Positions 47,901 through 50,299 of a DNA stretch of 64,000 nucleotides are shown piece by piece; within the stretch, counting starts at the first letter, position 1, and every line of letters begins with the position of its first letter. The stretch lies in the NCBI GenBank assembly GCA_039707465.1, contig CM077643.1:44458605-44522604 (forward strand). Direction: 5' to 3'. Below the pieces are notes generated by a model. That model worked only from the letters and a program-made list of their open reading frames with translations, was not told the origin of the DNA and made no database searches. The translations under genes and the position numbers were made by a program. The DNA comes from Rhabdophis nuchalis (Eukaryota > Chordata > Lepidosauria > Squamata > Natricidae).

Positions 47901-48706
47901 TGGGGCTTCAGGAGGCAAAAAATGTTGTATTTGATGTATAAGATGCCCCAGATTTCCAGCCTCTTTTTAGAGGAAAAAAGTGCGTCTTATACTCTGAAAA
48001 ATACGGTACTTATAAAAAAGAAGAAATTATAAAATTGATAGGACCTTCCAATTGGTGCATTTCATGTATGACATAGTAGAATGTAACTACATTTAGGGCA
48101 TCTGTCTATGTCTGTGTGTCTGTGTAATTTAAAAACAAGGAAGTTCTATTTCCTTCTTTACTTTTACATTAACATTGTTTAACTGATGTAATATTTGCAT
48201 GTTTGATCAGATAGGATGTTTGGAGGACCACCCATTTATTTAATACTTTATTTAAATTGCCCAGTTTTTACTTTTAAAAAAAAGCTGATAGTGATCACAA
48301 CTTCACTTCCTGGTGTGATGTTTGTTTAGTTGAGATCTTGTTCTCACTGTGTACAGACTCAGGGCTTGGGAACAGCGCTGAAGATCCTATTTTCTGAAAA
48401 ACTGATAGAAAACATACCAGAAAAAGGTCCTTCACATGAATTTCATCTAACGAGGCAGGAGATTGTGTCCCTCTTCAATGCTTTTGGAAGGTGAGTTTTG
48501 ACACTTTCTATTTGAAAGATGAAATCAGTATCAACTATTCTCCTATTATGTTCCTCCTCCTTTTCACAGTCTCTTCTAGATTAGCTAAATAGAGATGCCA
48601 TGCTACACTTACATCCAAATTTTTTTTTTCCATTGTCTGATGCAGGATTTCAACAAGCGTTAAAGAATTAGAAAACTTCAAGGAACTCTTACGCCCTCTT
48701 CAGTGA
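15473..48706 (+). CDS. ERO1A: ERO1-like protein alpha (ER sulfhydryl oxidase), complete, 16 exons
   Basis: ERO1A is a FAD-dependent oxidase of the ER lumen. It re-oxidises protein disulfide isomerase and passes electrons to oxygen, yielding hydrogen peroxide. The spliced exons total 1425 nt, encoding 474 residues (human is 468 as recalled). Residues 1 to about 26 form a signal peptide. C96 and C101 are the shuttle cysteines (human C94 and C99), C135 corresponds to regulatory C131, and C400-C403 within CVECLKC is the FAD-proximal pair (human C394-C397). The FAD-binding segments [19 protein letters not shown] and [10 protein letters not shown] are intact, as are the N-glycosylation sites in HNVTEF and KNISRI. 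Residue 113 is an extra cysteine. Sequence such as [18 protein letters not shown] matches ERO1A rather than ERO1B, and the PSMC6/GPR137C neighbours agree. All splice phases are consistent. Confidence 0.96.
15750..15885. mobile_element. Palindromic miniature element (CAGGGG...CCCTG)
   Basis: Two arms of about 65 bp are near-perfect reverse complements meeting at GCCAGCTTTGCTGGC. Shared core text is CAACTCCCAGAATTCCCCAG. The outer arm text is CAACCTGGGCAACTTGAAGC with its exact complement on the far side. Flanks TCTACAGG and CTTTACAC match poorly, so the target duplication is decayed. The element is in ERO1A intron 1, 157 bp after the donor. Confidence 0.85.
17780..18115. mobile_element. Repeat with inverted ends, split by an L2 tail
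   Basis: GATGTTTCATTACCAAAC (about 17814-17831) and GTTTGGTAATGAAATGGC (about 18076-18093) are inverted copies. Between them lies an L2 3' tail (CCCTGGGTCTGTTTGGAGAA near 17936 with AAATAAATAAATAAA). The outer repeat may be a Penelope-like or other inverted-end element; I cannot place it confidently. Confidence 0.5.
18308..18567 (+). repeat. tRNA-derived squamate SINE
   Basis: The A-box-like GACTCAGTGGCTTAGACG and B-box-like GTGGTTCGAATCC head the same body as the SINE at 4735, including GCGTAACGGAGTGAGCTCCT and GGTGGGAAGGTAACAG. It ends near GACGTCTTAGG, so it lacks the last part present at 4735. Confidence 0.85.
20533..20652 (+). CDS. ERO1A: ERO1A exon 2
   Basis: Residues 41-80, between acceptor CTCATTAG and donor GTAGCTG, phase 0 on both sides. 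It contains [12 protein letters not shown] and ends SDYFRYYK, both invariant ERO1 segments. The CTC cysteines pair within the N-terminal region in the family. Confidence 0.96.
20812..21432 (-). repeat. tRNA-derived SINE interrupted by a hAT element
   Basis: On the minus strand, reading from 21432, the head GAGCCACAGTGGTGCAGTGG and later TCGATTCTCACTAGGCTCAA resemble tRNA A and B boxes. The tail ends in TAAGTCTAAGTGCTATTGC. The SINE is cut at 20908-21280 by a hAT-like insertion and resumes exactly at the duplicated target. Uninterrupted relatives are at 45651(-) and 61092(+). Confidence 0.8.
20908..21280. mobile_element. hAT-like element, CAGTGATGGCGAACC family
   Basis: Ends CAGTGATGGCGAACCT and AGGTTAGCCATCACTG are inverted repeats. 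Flanks are perfect 8-mers ATCTAGGT at 20900-20907 and 21281-21288. The 373-bp interior is GC-rich and non-coding. Removing it plus one 8-mer restores a continuous SINE. The other copy is at 5750-6250. Confidence 0.92.
22530..22775 (+). repeat. tRNA-derived SINE (diverged)
   Basis: A head like TGCAATGTAATGGTTTAAGG precedes GTAATTCTAGTCCTGTCTTA, CCAGCTGGGTAACTCGG and the tail GGGGAAAATAGGAGGAGGAA. It belongs to the same family as 13812 and 33795, with an internal AT-rich expansion near 22560. Confidence 0.75.
22932..23888. mobile_element. hAT-like element, CAGGGGTGTCAAACTC family, with nested insertion
   Basis: Left end CAGGGGTGTCAACAAACTCG and right end CTTGAGTTTGACACCCATG are inverted. Flanks are GTATAGAA (22924-22931) and GTATAGAT (23889-23896). 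The interior holds three tandem-like blocks with CTCTGCCAGC(A/G)AAAA. A second hAT-like element sits at 23340-23772. Relatives are at 25612, 50635 and, one-ended, near 36060, 44350 and 52728. Confidence 0.85.
23340..23772. mobile_element. hAT-like element with GA/GAAA-rich interior
   Basis: Ends CAGTGGTGGGTTTCTGCAGG and GAAGCCCATCACTG are inverted and bracketed by perfect 8-mers TCACAAGC (23332-23339, 23773-23780). The interior carries a purine microsatellite (about 23458-23595) and a segment like GGTTGCTAAGCAAGAGCGTT. That segment resembles the TA-flanked element at 37524. The sister copy is at 44683-45088. Confidence 0.9.
23897..24551. mobile_element. Palindromic miniature element split by an L2
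   Basis: Left arm CAGGGGTCTGCAAAGTTGGC and right arm GCCAACTTTGCAGACCCCTG are exact reverse complements. Flanks are perfect 8-mers GTATAGAT (23889-23896, 24552-24559). An L2 fragment occupies the centre (about 23965-24499), and part of the central palindrome is missing on the right side of it. Confidence 0.88.
23965..24499 (+). mobile_element. L2 LINE 3' end inside palindromic element
   Basis: The frame 24004-24303 encodes the L2 ORF2 C-terminus ([30 protein letters not shown]) and ends with a stop. The L2 3' UTR follows (GCCCTGAGTCCGTTTGGAGA) with a TGAAATGAAATGAAATG tail. The ORF fragment has no internal stop over about 100 codons, so the copy is moderately young. Confidence 0.88.
24657..24740 (+). 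CDS. ERO1A: ERO1A exon 3 (shuttle cysteines)
   Basis: Residues 81-108, acceptor TTTTCCAG and donor GTAAGTG, phase 0. It includes [15 protein letters not shown], giving C87, C96 and C101, then C106. C96-C101 is the outer pair that accepts electrons from PDI in the family. Spacing of four residues between the pair is preserved. Confidence 0.96.
24878..25479. mobile_element. TA-flanked miniature element (AGGTAGTCCTCGAC family), split
   Basis: The right end GAGGACTACCTG is followed by TA (25480-25481). The left end is TAGGTA then, after the inner element, GTCCTCGACTTACAACTAC, the matching inverted end. TA flanks suggest Tc1/mariner-type transposition. The left terminal repeat is cut at its own TA by another element. 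A fuller copy lies at 37524-37920. Confidence 0.8.
24884..25114. mobile_element. TA-flanked miniature element (CAGTGATCCCTCG family)
   Basis: Ends CAGTGATCCCTCGTTTTTCG and CGAAAAACGAGGGATCACTG are exact inverted repeats, flanked by TA at 24882-24883 and 25115-25116. The 231-bp element is non-coding. The TA duplication and sequence style suggest a Tc1/mariner (pogo/Tigger-like) origin. Confidence 0.92.
25612..25941. mobile_element. hAT-like element, CAGGGGTATCAAACTC family
   Basis: Ends CAGGGGTATCAAACTCG and CTTGAGCTTGAGACCCCTG are inverted. Flanks ACATAAGC (25604-25611) and GCATAAGC (25942-25949) match at 7 of 8 positions. The 330-bp interior shares CTCTGCCAGCGAAAATAGAG with the element at 22932. 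Confidence 0.87.
27038..27076 (+). CDS. ERO1A: ERO1A exon 4 (39 nt, extra cysteine)
   Basis: Residues 109-121, read [13 protein letters not shown], between acceptor TTTTCAG and donor GTAAGT, phase 0. The human sequence as I recall it has VPDG where this has VPCG, so C113 is additional. The exon lies between the shuttle pair and regulatory C135. Confidence 0.94.
27077..27529 (+). other. ERO1A: ERO1A intron 4
   Basis: This 453-bp intron has no repeat I can recognise. It ends with TGTTTTACAG. Confidence 0.85.
27530..27612 (+). CDS. ERO1A: ERO1A exon 5 (regulatory cysteine)
   Basis: Residues 122-148 plus two bases of codon 149, acceptor TTTTACAG and donor GTATAA. It includes C135 in [19 protein letters not shown]135 aligns with human C131, which forms an inhibitory disulfide with the shuttle cysteine. 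There are two more residues between YSEEA and this cysteine than in human as recalled. Confidence 0.95.
27695..27845 (-). repeat. tRNA-derived SINE tail, minus orientation
   Basis: The reverse strand shows GAAAGCCAACTGGGTGACTT through GTTGCAGGGAAAATAAGGGG to TTATTTATAAAGGTGGGATA. It is the 3' two-thirds of the SINE family at 13812. The tRNA-like head is absent where the LINE begins at 27846. Confidence 0.75.
27846..28680 (-). mobile_element. LINE 3' end, minus strand, split by an L2 tail
   Basis: On the reverse strand a frame with [20 protein letters not shown] and [15 protein letters not shown] (28560-28679) matches the C-terminal region of a non-LTR reverse transcriptase. The 3' UTR includes AATTCCTTGTGTGTCCAATC and ends in a degenerate TATAGTATAG tail (27850-27925). 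An L2 tail of about 65 bp (28480-28545) splits it. This 3' end resembles the snake CR1-type element I recall as seeding ATAGA microsatellites; the family name is uncertain. Confidence 0.7.
28480..28545 (+). mobile_element. Minimal L2 3' tail insertion
   Basis: GCCGCCCTGGGTCCTTTGTG, then GAGAAGGGCGGGATATAAAT and a GATTAAAATAAATAAAATAA tail. It is only about 65 bp, cut to the very 3' end of L2, and sits in the reverse-transcriptase frame of the LINE on the opposite strand. Confidence 0.8.
28787..28948 (-). repeat. Partial tRNA-derived SINE, minus orientation
   Basis: GCAATAGCACTTAGACTTAT, with a partial duplicate of this phrase, leads to CAGCCCTCTCTAAGCAGTTT and ACAATCTGGGTCCTCATTTT. It then stops at GAGTCAGATATAGTA without the tRNA head. 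It belongs to the same family as 20812(-) and 61092(+). Confidence 0.75.
29332..29405 (+). CDS. ERO1A: ERO1A exon 6
   Basis: It completes codon 149 (Ser) and encodes residues 150-173, then one base of codon 174, acceptor TTTTGCAG and donor GTACTG. It reads [17 protein letters not shown], closely matching the ERO1A form. Confidence 0.95.
29736..29917. mobile_element. hAT-like element, CAGAGGTCCCCAACC family
   Basis: Ends CAGAGGTCCCCAACCTTT and GTTTGGGGAGCCCTG are imperfect inverted repeats. Flanks are perfect 8-mers GTCCAAAT (29728-29735, 29918-29925). A 12-G run lies near 29770. It is 182 bp and non-coding. Confidence 0.9.
29992..30217. mobile_element. hAT-like element, CAGGGGTAGTCAACC family
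   Basis: Ends CAGGGGTAGTCAACCTTTTT and ATGTTGACTACCACTG are inverted. Flanks are perfect 8-mers ATTTAGAT (29984-29991, 30218-30225). It is 226 bp with a GCCCACT-rich interior and non-coding. Confidence 0.92.
30701..30782. repeat. Perfect 41-bp tandem duplication
   Basis: The unit starting GCCTGGGAGGCCACACGTGG occurs twice back to back, 30701-30741 and 30742-30782, without a mismatch. It adds a repeated segment to the open frame across this region, but the frame is not a recognisable gene. Confidence 0.93.
30870..30970. mobile_element. End of a TA-flanked element (GTCCTCGAC family)
   Basis: GCTTAACAACCATTATAAC through GCAGTCATAAGTCAAGGACT to ATCTG and then TA (30971-30972) matches the right end of the elements at 25479 and 37920. 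I cannot find the left end, so the sequence back to about 30230 may be an expanded interior. Confidence 0.65.
31097..31273. mobile_element. hAT-like element, CAGTGGTGGG family
   Basis: Begins CAGTGGTGGGTTTCTAAT and ends GGGGGCAACTCACCTCTG. The interior GCATGCACAGAAGCATCCAG is shared with the copies at 4466 and 45296. Flanking 8-mers TGAATCCA and GCCTACAA do not match, so the target duplication is lost or one end is misplaced. Confidence 0.75.
31443..31563 (+). CDS. ERO1A: ERO1A exon 7 (FAD-binding segment)
   Basis: It completes codon 174 (Asp), encodes residues 175-213, and gives two bases of codon 214. It contains [12 protein letters not shown], whose Arg and Thr contact FAD in the family, and ends YEENCF. 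Acceptor CTTTCCAG, donor GTATGT. A repeat begins almost at the donor. Confidence 0.96.
31564..33461 (+). other. ERO1A: ERO1A intron 7
   Basis: This 1.9 kb intron opens directly with an antisense L2 (31569-32215). The remainder, 32220-33461, shows a short direct duplication (CATCACACAACCAGATCCAT at 32560 and 32587) and no other structure I recognise. Confidence 0.85.
31569..32215 (-). mobile_element. L2 LINE 3' end, antisense, abutting the exon 7 donor
   Basis: The reverse strand carries the L2 ORF2 C-terminus ([23 protein letters not shown]; 31814-32143) and the 3' UTR. It ends in the AAATT-type tail that appears as TTTAATTTAATTTAATTTAA from about 31569. The tail starts only about six bases after the exon 7 boundary, within the donor region. 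Confidence 0.88.
33462..33508 (+). CDS. ERO1A: ERO1A exon 8
   Basis: It completes codon 214 (Lys), encodes residues 215-229 and one base of codon 230. It reads [15 protein letters not shown]. Acceptor CTTATAG, donor GTAAGC. Confidence 0.94.
33795..34595 (+). repeat. tRNA-derived SINE interrupted by a solo LTR
   Basis: The left part (TCAGGTGATTAAGGCACCAG ... CAGCCTAGTCCACTTCACAT) and the right part (GGGTTGTTGTTATTGTGGGG ... AAAAATAAAGGCAGGATAC) join into one SINE of the 13812 family. The break is at 33929-34489. Confidence 0.82.
33929..34489 (-). mobile_element. Solo LTR inside a SINE
   Basis: The 561-bp segment starts TGTTCTGACCTAGG and ends GGCCGCAACA. Flanks are TGGTT (33924-33928) and GGGTT (34490-34494), a 5-bp target duplication with one change. 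On the minus strand it starts TGTTGCGGCC, has TATA-like GGAATAAAAGAGG, poly(A) signals AATAAA and ends GTCAGAACA. It shares terminal sequence and an acidic open frame (from about 34449) with the LTR at 12515. Confidence 0.85.
34840..35086 (+). mobile_element. L2 tail with a long ATT microsatellite
   Basis: CCCTGTGCCCCGCCTCGAGT and CCCTTCGGGGAGAGAGAGCG are the L2 3' UTR end. It leads through ATATAAATAAAATA into about 140 bp of (TTA)n, with TTATTG variants near 35022-35070. The repeat appears to have grown from the LINE tail. Confidence 0.9.
35457..35474 (+). CDS. ERO1A: ERO1A exon 9 (18-nt microexon)
   Basis: It completes codon 230 (Gly) with GA, encodes VRENE, and gives one base of the next codon. 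Acceptor TTTTACAG, donor GTGAGT. Without it the frame would still be kept (18 nt), so it could be optional. The human protein has a comparable GTSEEN segment here. Confidence 0.88.
35475..36323 (+). other. ERO1A: ERO1A intron 9
   Basis: This 849-bp intron contains a one-ended hAT-like fragment of the GTGTCAAACTC family (about 35735-36076, right end CAGTTTGACATCCCTG) and a (TC)n plus (CA)n run near 35970-36006. A piece at 35702-35735 (AAAGTCAAAAAGAGGGCTGA) matches the LINE at 3397. Confidence 0.7.
36324..36350 (+). CDS. ERO1A: ERO1A exon 10 (27 nt)
   Basis: It completes one Gly codon, encodes NMFYSWLQ, and gives one base of the next. Acceptor TTTCCAG, donor GTAACT. The FYSWL text matches the human ERO1A segment. 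Confidence 0.93.
36351..36483 (+). other. ERO1A: ERO1A intron 10 (short)
   Basis: This 133-bp intron has a T run next to the donor and CTTACAG at the acceptor. It is the shortest ERO1A intron here and contains no repeat. Confidence 0.88.
36484..36576 (+). CDS. ERO1A: ERO1A exon 11 (FAD-binding segment)
   Basis: Encodes [20 protein letters not shown] followed by [11 protein letters not shown], with split codons at both ends. The Ser and His of SGLHAS contact FAD in the family. Acceptor TCTTACAG, donor GTTGGT, a less common donor. Confidence 0.96.
36897..37508 (-). mobile_element. CR1 LINE 3' end, antisense
   Basis: The reverse strand encodes [20 protein letters not shown] through [20 protein letters not shown] (37133-37510) and then the CR1 3' UTR ending in AATACAATA-type repeats at 36897-36912. 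It is followed within 20 bp by a TA-flanked element. Confidence 0.88.
37524..37920. mobile_element. TA-flanked miniature element (GTCCTCGAC family), complete
   Basis: Begins CAAGTAGTCTTACAACTTAC and ends GTCAAGGATGACCTG, imperfect inverted repeats with TA on each side (37522-37523, 37921-37922). Inner text such as CTTAACAACTGCAGTGATTT and GCAAAGTCAATGGGGAAGCC is shared in part with 24878 and 38310-38455. It is 397 bp and non-coding. Confidence 0.82.
37992..38296. mobile_element. TA-flanked element, CCGTATTTTTCAGACTATAA family
   Basis: Ends CCGTATTTTTCAGACTATAA and CATCCGAAAAATACAG are inverted, with TA at 37990-37991 and 38297-38298. The subterminal ATAAGACACAC and GTGTGTCTTATACTCC are also inverted. 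It is 305 bp, with larger relatives at 46254-48006 and 61285-61700. Confidence 0.88.
38310..38458. repeat. Partial TA-flanked element (GTCCTCGAC family)
   Basis: GTGGTTGTAAAATTGAGTCT and CAATTGTAGTCATATGTCAA, then GGAGTACCTCT, resemble parts of the element at 37524. No matching left end is visible, so this is a degraded copy. Confidence 0.5.
38828..38962. mobile_element. Palindromic miniature element with perfect target duplication
   Basis: Arms CAGGGATGTCCAAACTTGGG and CCCAAGTTTGGACATCCCTG are exact complements meeting at GCCAGCTATGCTGGC. Flanks are perfect 8-mers CTCTAGTA (38820-38827, 38963-38970). It is 135 bp. The 8-bp duplication and CAGGG...CCCTG ends suggest a hAT-mobilised palindrome. 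Confidence 0.93.
39001..39090. repeat. Half copy of the palindromic element
   Basis: CAGAGGTTCCCAAACTTGGC through ACTTGTGGACTTC and TCAGAATTTTCCAGCCAGCA is one diverged arm without its partner. It lies 38 bp from the complete element. Confidence 0.65.
39724..40388 (-). mobile_element. CR1 LINE 3' end, antisense, longest open frame
   Basis: The reverse strand has 191 codons open (40378-39803) encoding the CR1 ORF2 C-terminus, including [20 protein letters not shown] and [13 protein letters not shown] text (read [16 protein letters not shown]). The 3' UTR ends in ATTGTATTGTATTGTAATCC. An intact frame of this length implies a comparatively young copy. Confidence 0.9.
40395..40605 (-). repeat. 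tRNA-derived SINE, minus orientation
   Basis: The reverse strand gives AAGGCACCAGGCTAGGAACC, GTGATTTCTAGTCCGATTTT, CCAGCTGGGTGACTTTGG and a tail with TTATTTATAAAAACAATAAA. It belongs to the family at 13812. Confidence 0.8.
40792..40858. repeat. (AGTC)n/(AATC)n microsatellite
   Basis: About five AGTC units pass into roughly ten AATC units without interruption. A short GAAA run precedes it at about 40771. Confidence 0.92.
41269..41515 (+). CDS. ERO1A: ERO1A exon 12 (largest coding exon)
   Basis: This 247-nt exon encodes about 82 residues, starting [20 protein letters not shown]. It includes the FAD-binding [20 protein letters not shown] and [13 protein letters not shown] in HNVTEF is a conserved glycosylation site. 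Acceptor TTTTGTAAG, donor GTAAGT. Confidence 0.96.
41625..41690 (+). mobile_element. L2 3' tail fragment
   Basis: GAGTTGGATTTTGGGTGGGC with ATAAATTGAATACATAAATA and an AAATAAAATAAAATAAAC tail. It is the extreme 3' end of L2 only. Confidence 0.7.
41950..42246 (-). repeat. tRNA-derived SINE with duplicated head segment, minus
   Basis: The reverse strand shows GTGTAGAGGTTAAGACATCA, then GTGAGTTCTTGTCCCACTAT. A second similar B-box segment, GTGAGTTCTAGTCCCACTTT, lies about 60 bp on, followed by CCAGCTGGGAAACCTTTGAC and the tail. The B-box region is therefore present twice, suggesting a partial tandem head. Confidence 0.75.
42554..42779. mobile_element. hAT-like element, CAGTGGTGAAATTCA family
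   Basis: Ends CAGTGGTGAAATTCAA and GTTGGATTTCACCCCTG are inverted. Flanks CCTTGGTG (42546-42553) and CCTTGGTT (42780-42787) match 7 of 8. It is 226 bp and non-coding; this family is distinct from the others here. Confidence 0.88.
43030..43368 (+). mobile_element. LTR-like sequence with internal hairpin
   Basis: The block ends TCTGTTCTCAGAACA, like the ends of the two solo LTRs, and has AATAAA at 43310-43315. It also has direct repeats of CTGTAACGAGTCTGTAACTG style. A hairpin of 14-bp arms (CCCGTTTGACAGCT 43209-43222, AGCTGTCAAACGGG 43234-43247) lies inside. I could not find a left end with a matching target duplication, so the start is uncertain. Confidence 0.5.
44193..44262 (+). CDS. ERO1A: ERO1A exon 13
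   Basis: It completes a Lys codon and encodes [20 protein letters not shown] then KLK, phase 0 at the end. Acceptor TGCCTCAG, donor GTAAAA. Closely matches the human [10 protein letters not shown] segment. Confidence 0.95.
44263..44455 (+). other. ERO1A: ERO1A intron 13 (short)
   Basis: This 193-bp intron contains a fragment of the hAT-like GTGTCAAACTC family near 44310-44355 (GATGTGGCCCTCCATGAAAT, GAGTTTGACACCCATG), one end only. Confidence 0.85.
44456..44542 (+). CDS. ERO1A: ERO1A exon 14 (catalytic CXXCXXC)
   Basis: Residues 382-410, acceptor TTTCTCAG, donor GTAAGT, phase 0. It contains [17 protein letters not shown]397, C400 and C403. C400-C403 is the FAD-proximal disulfide. NIS in KNISRI is a conserved glycosylation site. 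Human reads CVGCFKC, so two spacer residues differ but no cysteine. Confidence 0.96.
44612..45253. mobile_element. hAT-like element (GGGTGGGTTCC family) with nested insertion
   Basis: Left end CAGGAGTGGGTACTGGCG and right end GGTAAGAACCCACGTCTG are inverted. Flanks CCTTTGTT (44604-44611) and TCTTTGTT (45254-45261) match 7 of 8. The interior AAAAACAAGATGGCGGCACC is shared with the element at 6815. It is interrupted at 44683-45088. Confidence 0.8.
44683..45088. mobile_element. hAT-like element with (GAAA)n interior, nested
   Basis: Ends CAGTGGTGGGTTTCTGCAGG and GAAACCCACCACTG are near-perfect inverted repeats. Flanks are perfect 8-mers GCACGCAT (44675-44682, 45089-45096). The interior matches 23340-23772 but carries (GAAA)n at about 44840-44912 where the other has (GA)n. 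Confidence 0.93.
45296..45435. mobile_element. hAT-like element, short, CAGAGGTGGGTTTC family
   Basis: Ends CAGAGGTGGGTTTCTGCAG and TTGAAACCCACCACTG are inverted. Flanks CTTTGTAC (45288-45295) and CTTTGTAT (45436-45443) match 7 of 8. It is 140 bp, an inverted-orientation relative of 31097. Confidence 0.88.
45651..45882 (-). repeat. tRNA-derived SINE, minus orientation
   Basis: The reverse strand begins AGAGCTGTGGTATGCACTGG and continues through a degenerate B box, GACTCAGCCCCCCATCCTTC and CAGATTGTTGGGGCCAACAT, to TAAGTCTAGGTGCTATTGC. It belongs to the same family as 20812(-). Confidence 0.8.
46330..46640. repeat. Complex (TAGG)n/(AGAG)n microsatellite
   Basis: Alternating tracts of GTAGGTAGGTAG and GAGAGAGAG with ATACAGTAGG spacers occur four or five times. 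This suggests that a compound unit was itself duplicated in tandem. Long open frames on the minus strand here are composition artefacts. Confidence 0.9.
46966..47754. mobile_element. GC-rich fold-back hAT-like element
   Basis: Ends TAAGGTGACCAGAT and ATCTGGTCACCTTA are exact 14-bp inverted repeats. Flanks are perfect 8-mers TGCATAGC (46958-46965, 47755-47762). The 789-bp interior is strongly GC-rich and folds back: CAGGCGGAGGAGGAGGAAGA near 47213 pairs imperfectly with TCCTCCTCCTCCGCCTG near 47465. Frames on both strands encode Pro/Ala/Arg-rich text typical of GC-rich non-coding DNA. Confidence 0.92.
48357..48490 (+). CDS. ERO1A: ERO1A exon 15
   Basis: Residues 411-454 plus two bases, acceptor TGTACAG, donor GTGAGT. 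It begins [20 protein letters not shown] and includes the conserved [14 protein letters not shown]. Confidence 0.96.
48491..48645 (+). other. ERO1A: ERO1A intron 15 (short)
   Basis: This 155-bp intron has a T-run before the acceptor GATGCAG. No repeat is present. Confidence 0.88.
48646..48706 (+). CDS. ERO1A: ERO1A exon 16 (end of coding sequence)
   Basis: It completes Arg455, encodes [19 protein letters not shown] and stops at TGA 48704-48706. The human C-terminus as recalled is similar up to ENF and differs in the last four residues. No ER-retention KDEL-type tail is present, as in the family, which is held in the ER by partner proteins. Confidence 0.95.
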
Positions 48707-49505
48707 ATTGATCCTGATGGAGACCAACTTCCTTGTTTCATGCAGATTGGGCTCAGGATTTATTCTTCCTGGTGTCGGGCCAGCATGATCCCATTCTTGG
48801 CAAGAAGGGCTAAGTCAACATGATCGTAAAAAATTGGTCACATTCTCTAGCTTACAAGTTTATATTTGGCTCTGGGGTAGTTGAAATATTCATGAAAGAC
48901 TCTTCTTCCAGAGCAGGATATATATCAGATATTGGCCTATGCATTCTGATTTTTTAACACACACACACAAACACACACACCATGAGGGTGAGAGAATTGT
49001 ATCCTTCCTAATAATTGCTGAACTATAACTCCTGGCAGCCTTTATCGGCATGACCATTAGTGAGAGATGCCAGGAGTTGTATTTCACCCAATAGGTGAAG
49101 GTTCCTTACCCCTTGTTTACAAGGTTTCTCCCAGCCTGAAGGATCTTATCTGCTACTTATAAAAAGGCACAGTGCAGCTATTCTATATATTTTTCTATTT
49201 GTGGAAGGAAAACTCTAGTTGAAAAAACCATGGTTACAAATGAGACTTGATGACATCACCTGGGTTCCCTGCAAAGCAACTGCATGATAAAATGCCTCAT
49301 TTAGACACACGATTAGAATCTCTTCATCTTACATAACAGCGCCTCTTAACAACAATTACTCTCTGCTTCAGTGTCCTTAGATAATCTTGTGTAAAATGCC
49401 TGAATCAACTTAGTCTCACATATTTGAGTGGAATCCCAATGAGTGATAGACTTACATGAGCTGCTTGGGGTAGGACCACTTGCCTGTCCAATATAGGAGT
49501 TGAAA

Positions 49506-50180
49506 TGCCTTGGTAAGGCCACACTTGGAATACTGCATTCAGTTTTGGTCACCACGATGTAGAAAAGATGTGGAGACTCTAGAAAGAGTGCAGAGAAGAG
49601 CAACAAAGATGATTAGGGGACTGGAGACTAAAACATATGAAGAATGATTGCAGGAACTGGGTATGTCTAGTTTAATGAAAAGAAGGACCAGGGGAGACAT
49701 GATAGCAGTGTTCCAATATCTCAGGGGCTGCCACAAAGAAGAGAGAGTCAAACTATTCTCCAAAGCACCTGAGGGCAGAAAAAGAAGCAATGGGTGGAAA
49801 CTAATCAAGGAGAGAAGCAACTTAGAATTGAGGAGAAATTTCCTGACAGTTAGAACAATTAATCAGTGGAACAGCTTGTCTCCAGAAGTTGTGAATGCCC
49901 CAACACTGCAAGTCTTCAAGAAGATGTTGGATAGCCATTTGTCTGAAATGGTATAGGGCAGGGTCTGCAAAGTTGGCTCTTTTAAGACTGGTGGACTTCA
50001 ACTCCCAGAATTCCCCAGTCAGCCATGCTGGCTGGGGAATTCTGGGAGTTGAAGTCCACCAGTCTTAAAAGAGCCAACTTTGCAGACCCCTGGTATAGGG
50101 CTTCCTACCTAGGCAGGGAGTTGGACTAGATGACCTCCAAGGTCCCTTCCAACTCTGCTATTGTATTGTATTGTATTAAA
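49506..50180 (+). mobile_element. CR1 LINE 3' end split by a palindromic element
   Basis: CTTGGTAAGGCCACACTTGG through the frame [18 protein letters not shown] to ATTTGTCTGAAATGGTATAG, then after the insertion CTTCCTACCTAGGCAGGGAG and CCCTTCCAACTCTGCTATTG with a TTGTATTGTATTGTAT tail. The CR1 3' end is continuous once the 134-bp insertion is removed. Confidence 0.9.
49959..50092. mobile_element. Palindromic miniature element inside CR1
   Basis: Arms CAGGGTCTGCAAAGTTGGCT and AGCCAACTTTGCAGACCCCTG-type text are near-exact complements meeting at CAGCCATGCTGGC. Flanks are perfect 8-mers GTATAGGG (49951-49958, 50093-50100), which belong to the CR1 host. Confidence 0.93.
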
Positions 50181-50299
50181 TGAAGGCATTACCAGCAAGA
50201 TGGCTCCCTCCTCTCACACGGGTTGTGTGTCATCTTTTGAAGCTGGTTGGAAGTGGAACTCCAGACGTAATACTTCCAGTCAGCTTCTGTTTATCATTG

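Larger units (their letters stand above)
46254..48006. mobile_element. Large TA-flanked element with microsatellite and nested hAT
   Basis: Begins CCGTATTTTTTGGAGTATAA and ends TTATACTCTGAAAAATACGG, inverted, with TA at 46252-46253 and 48007-48008. ATAAGACGCACC near 46290 and GTGCGTCTTATACTC near 47980 are subterminal. Inside are about 310 bp of GTAGGTAGGTAG/GAGAGAG repeats (46330-46640) and a GC-rich hAT-like element (46966-47754). No transposase frame is recognisable. Confidence 0.85.
44543..48356 (+). other. ERO1A: ERO1A intron 14
   Basis: This 3.8 kb intron holds a cluster of three hAT-like elements (44612-45435), a SINE (45651-45882) and the large nested element 46254-48006. The remaining stretches, 45440-45650, 45890-46250 and 48010-48350, hold nothing I can name. 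Confidence 0.85.

Noticed and set aside
46784..47934. Long frames on both strands (183 and 221 codons) as genes
   Set aside because: They lie in a GC-rich fold-back hAT-like element. Opposite-strand frames give mirror-like Pro/Ala/Arg-rich text, as expected from GC-rich inverted DNA.
15473..48706. Assignment to ERO1B instead of ERO1A
   Set aside because: Residues around [30 protein letters not shown] and [12 protein letters not shown] follow the ERO1A pattern as recalled, and PSMC6 and GPR137C are ERO1A neighbours.
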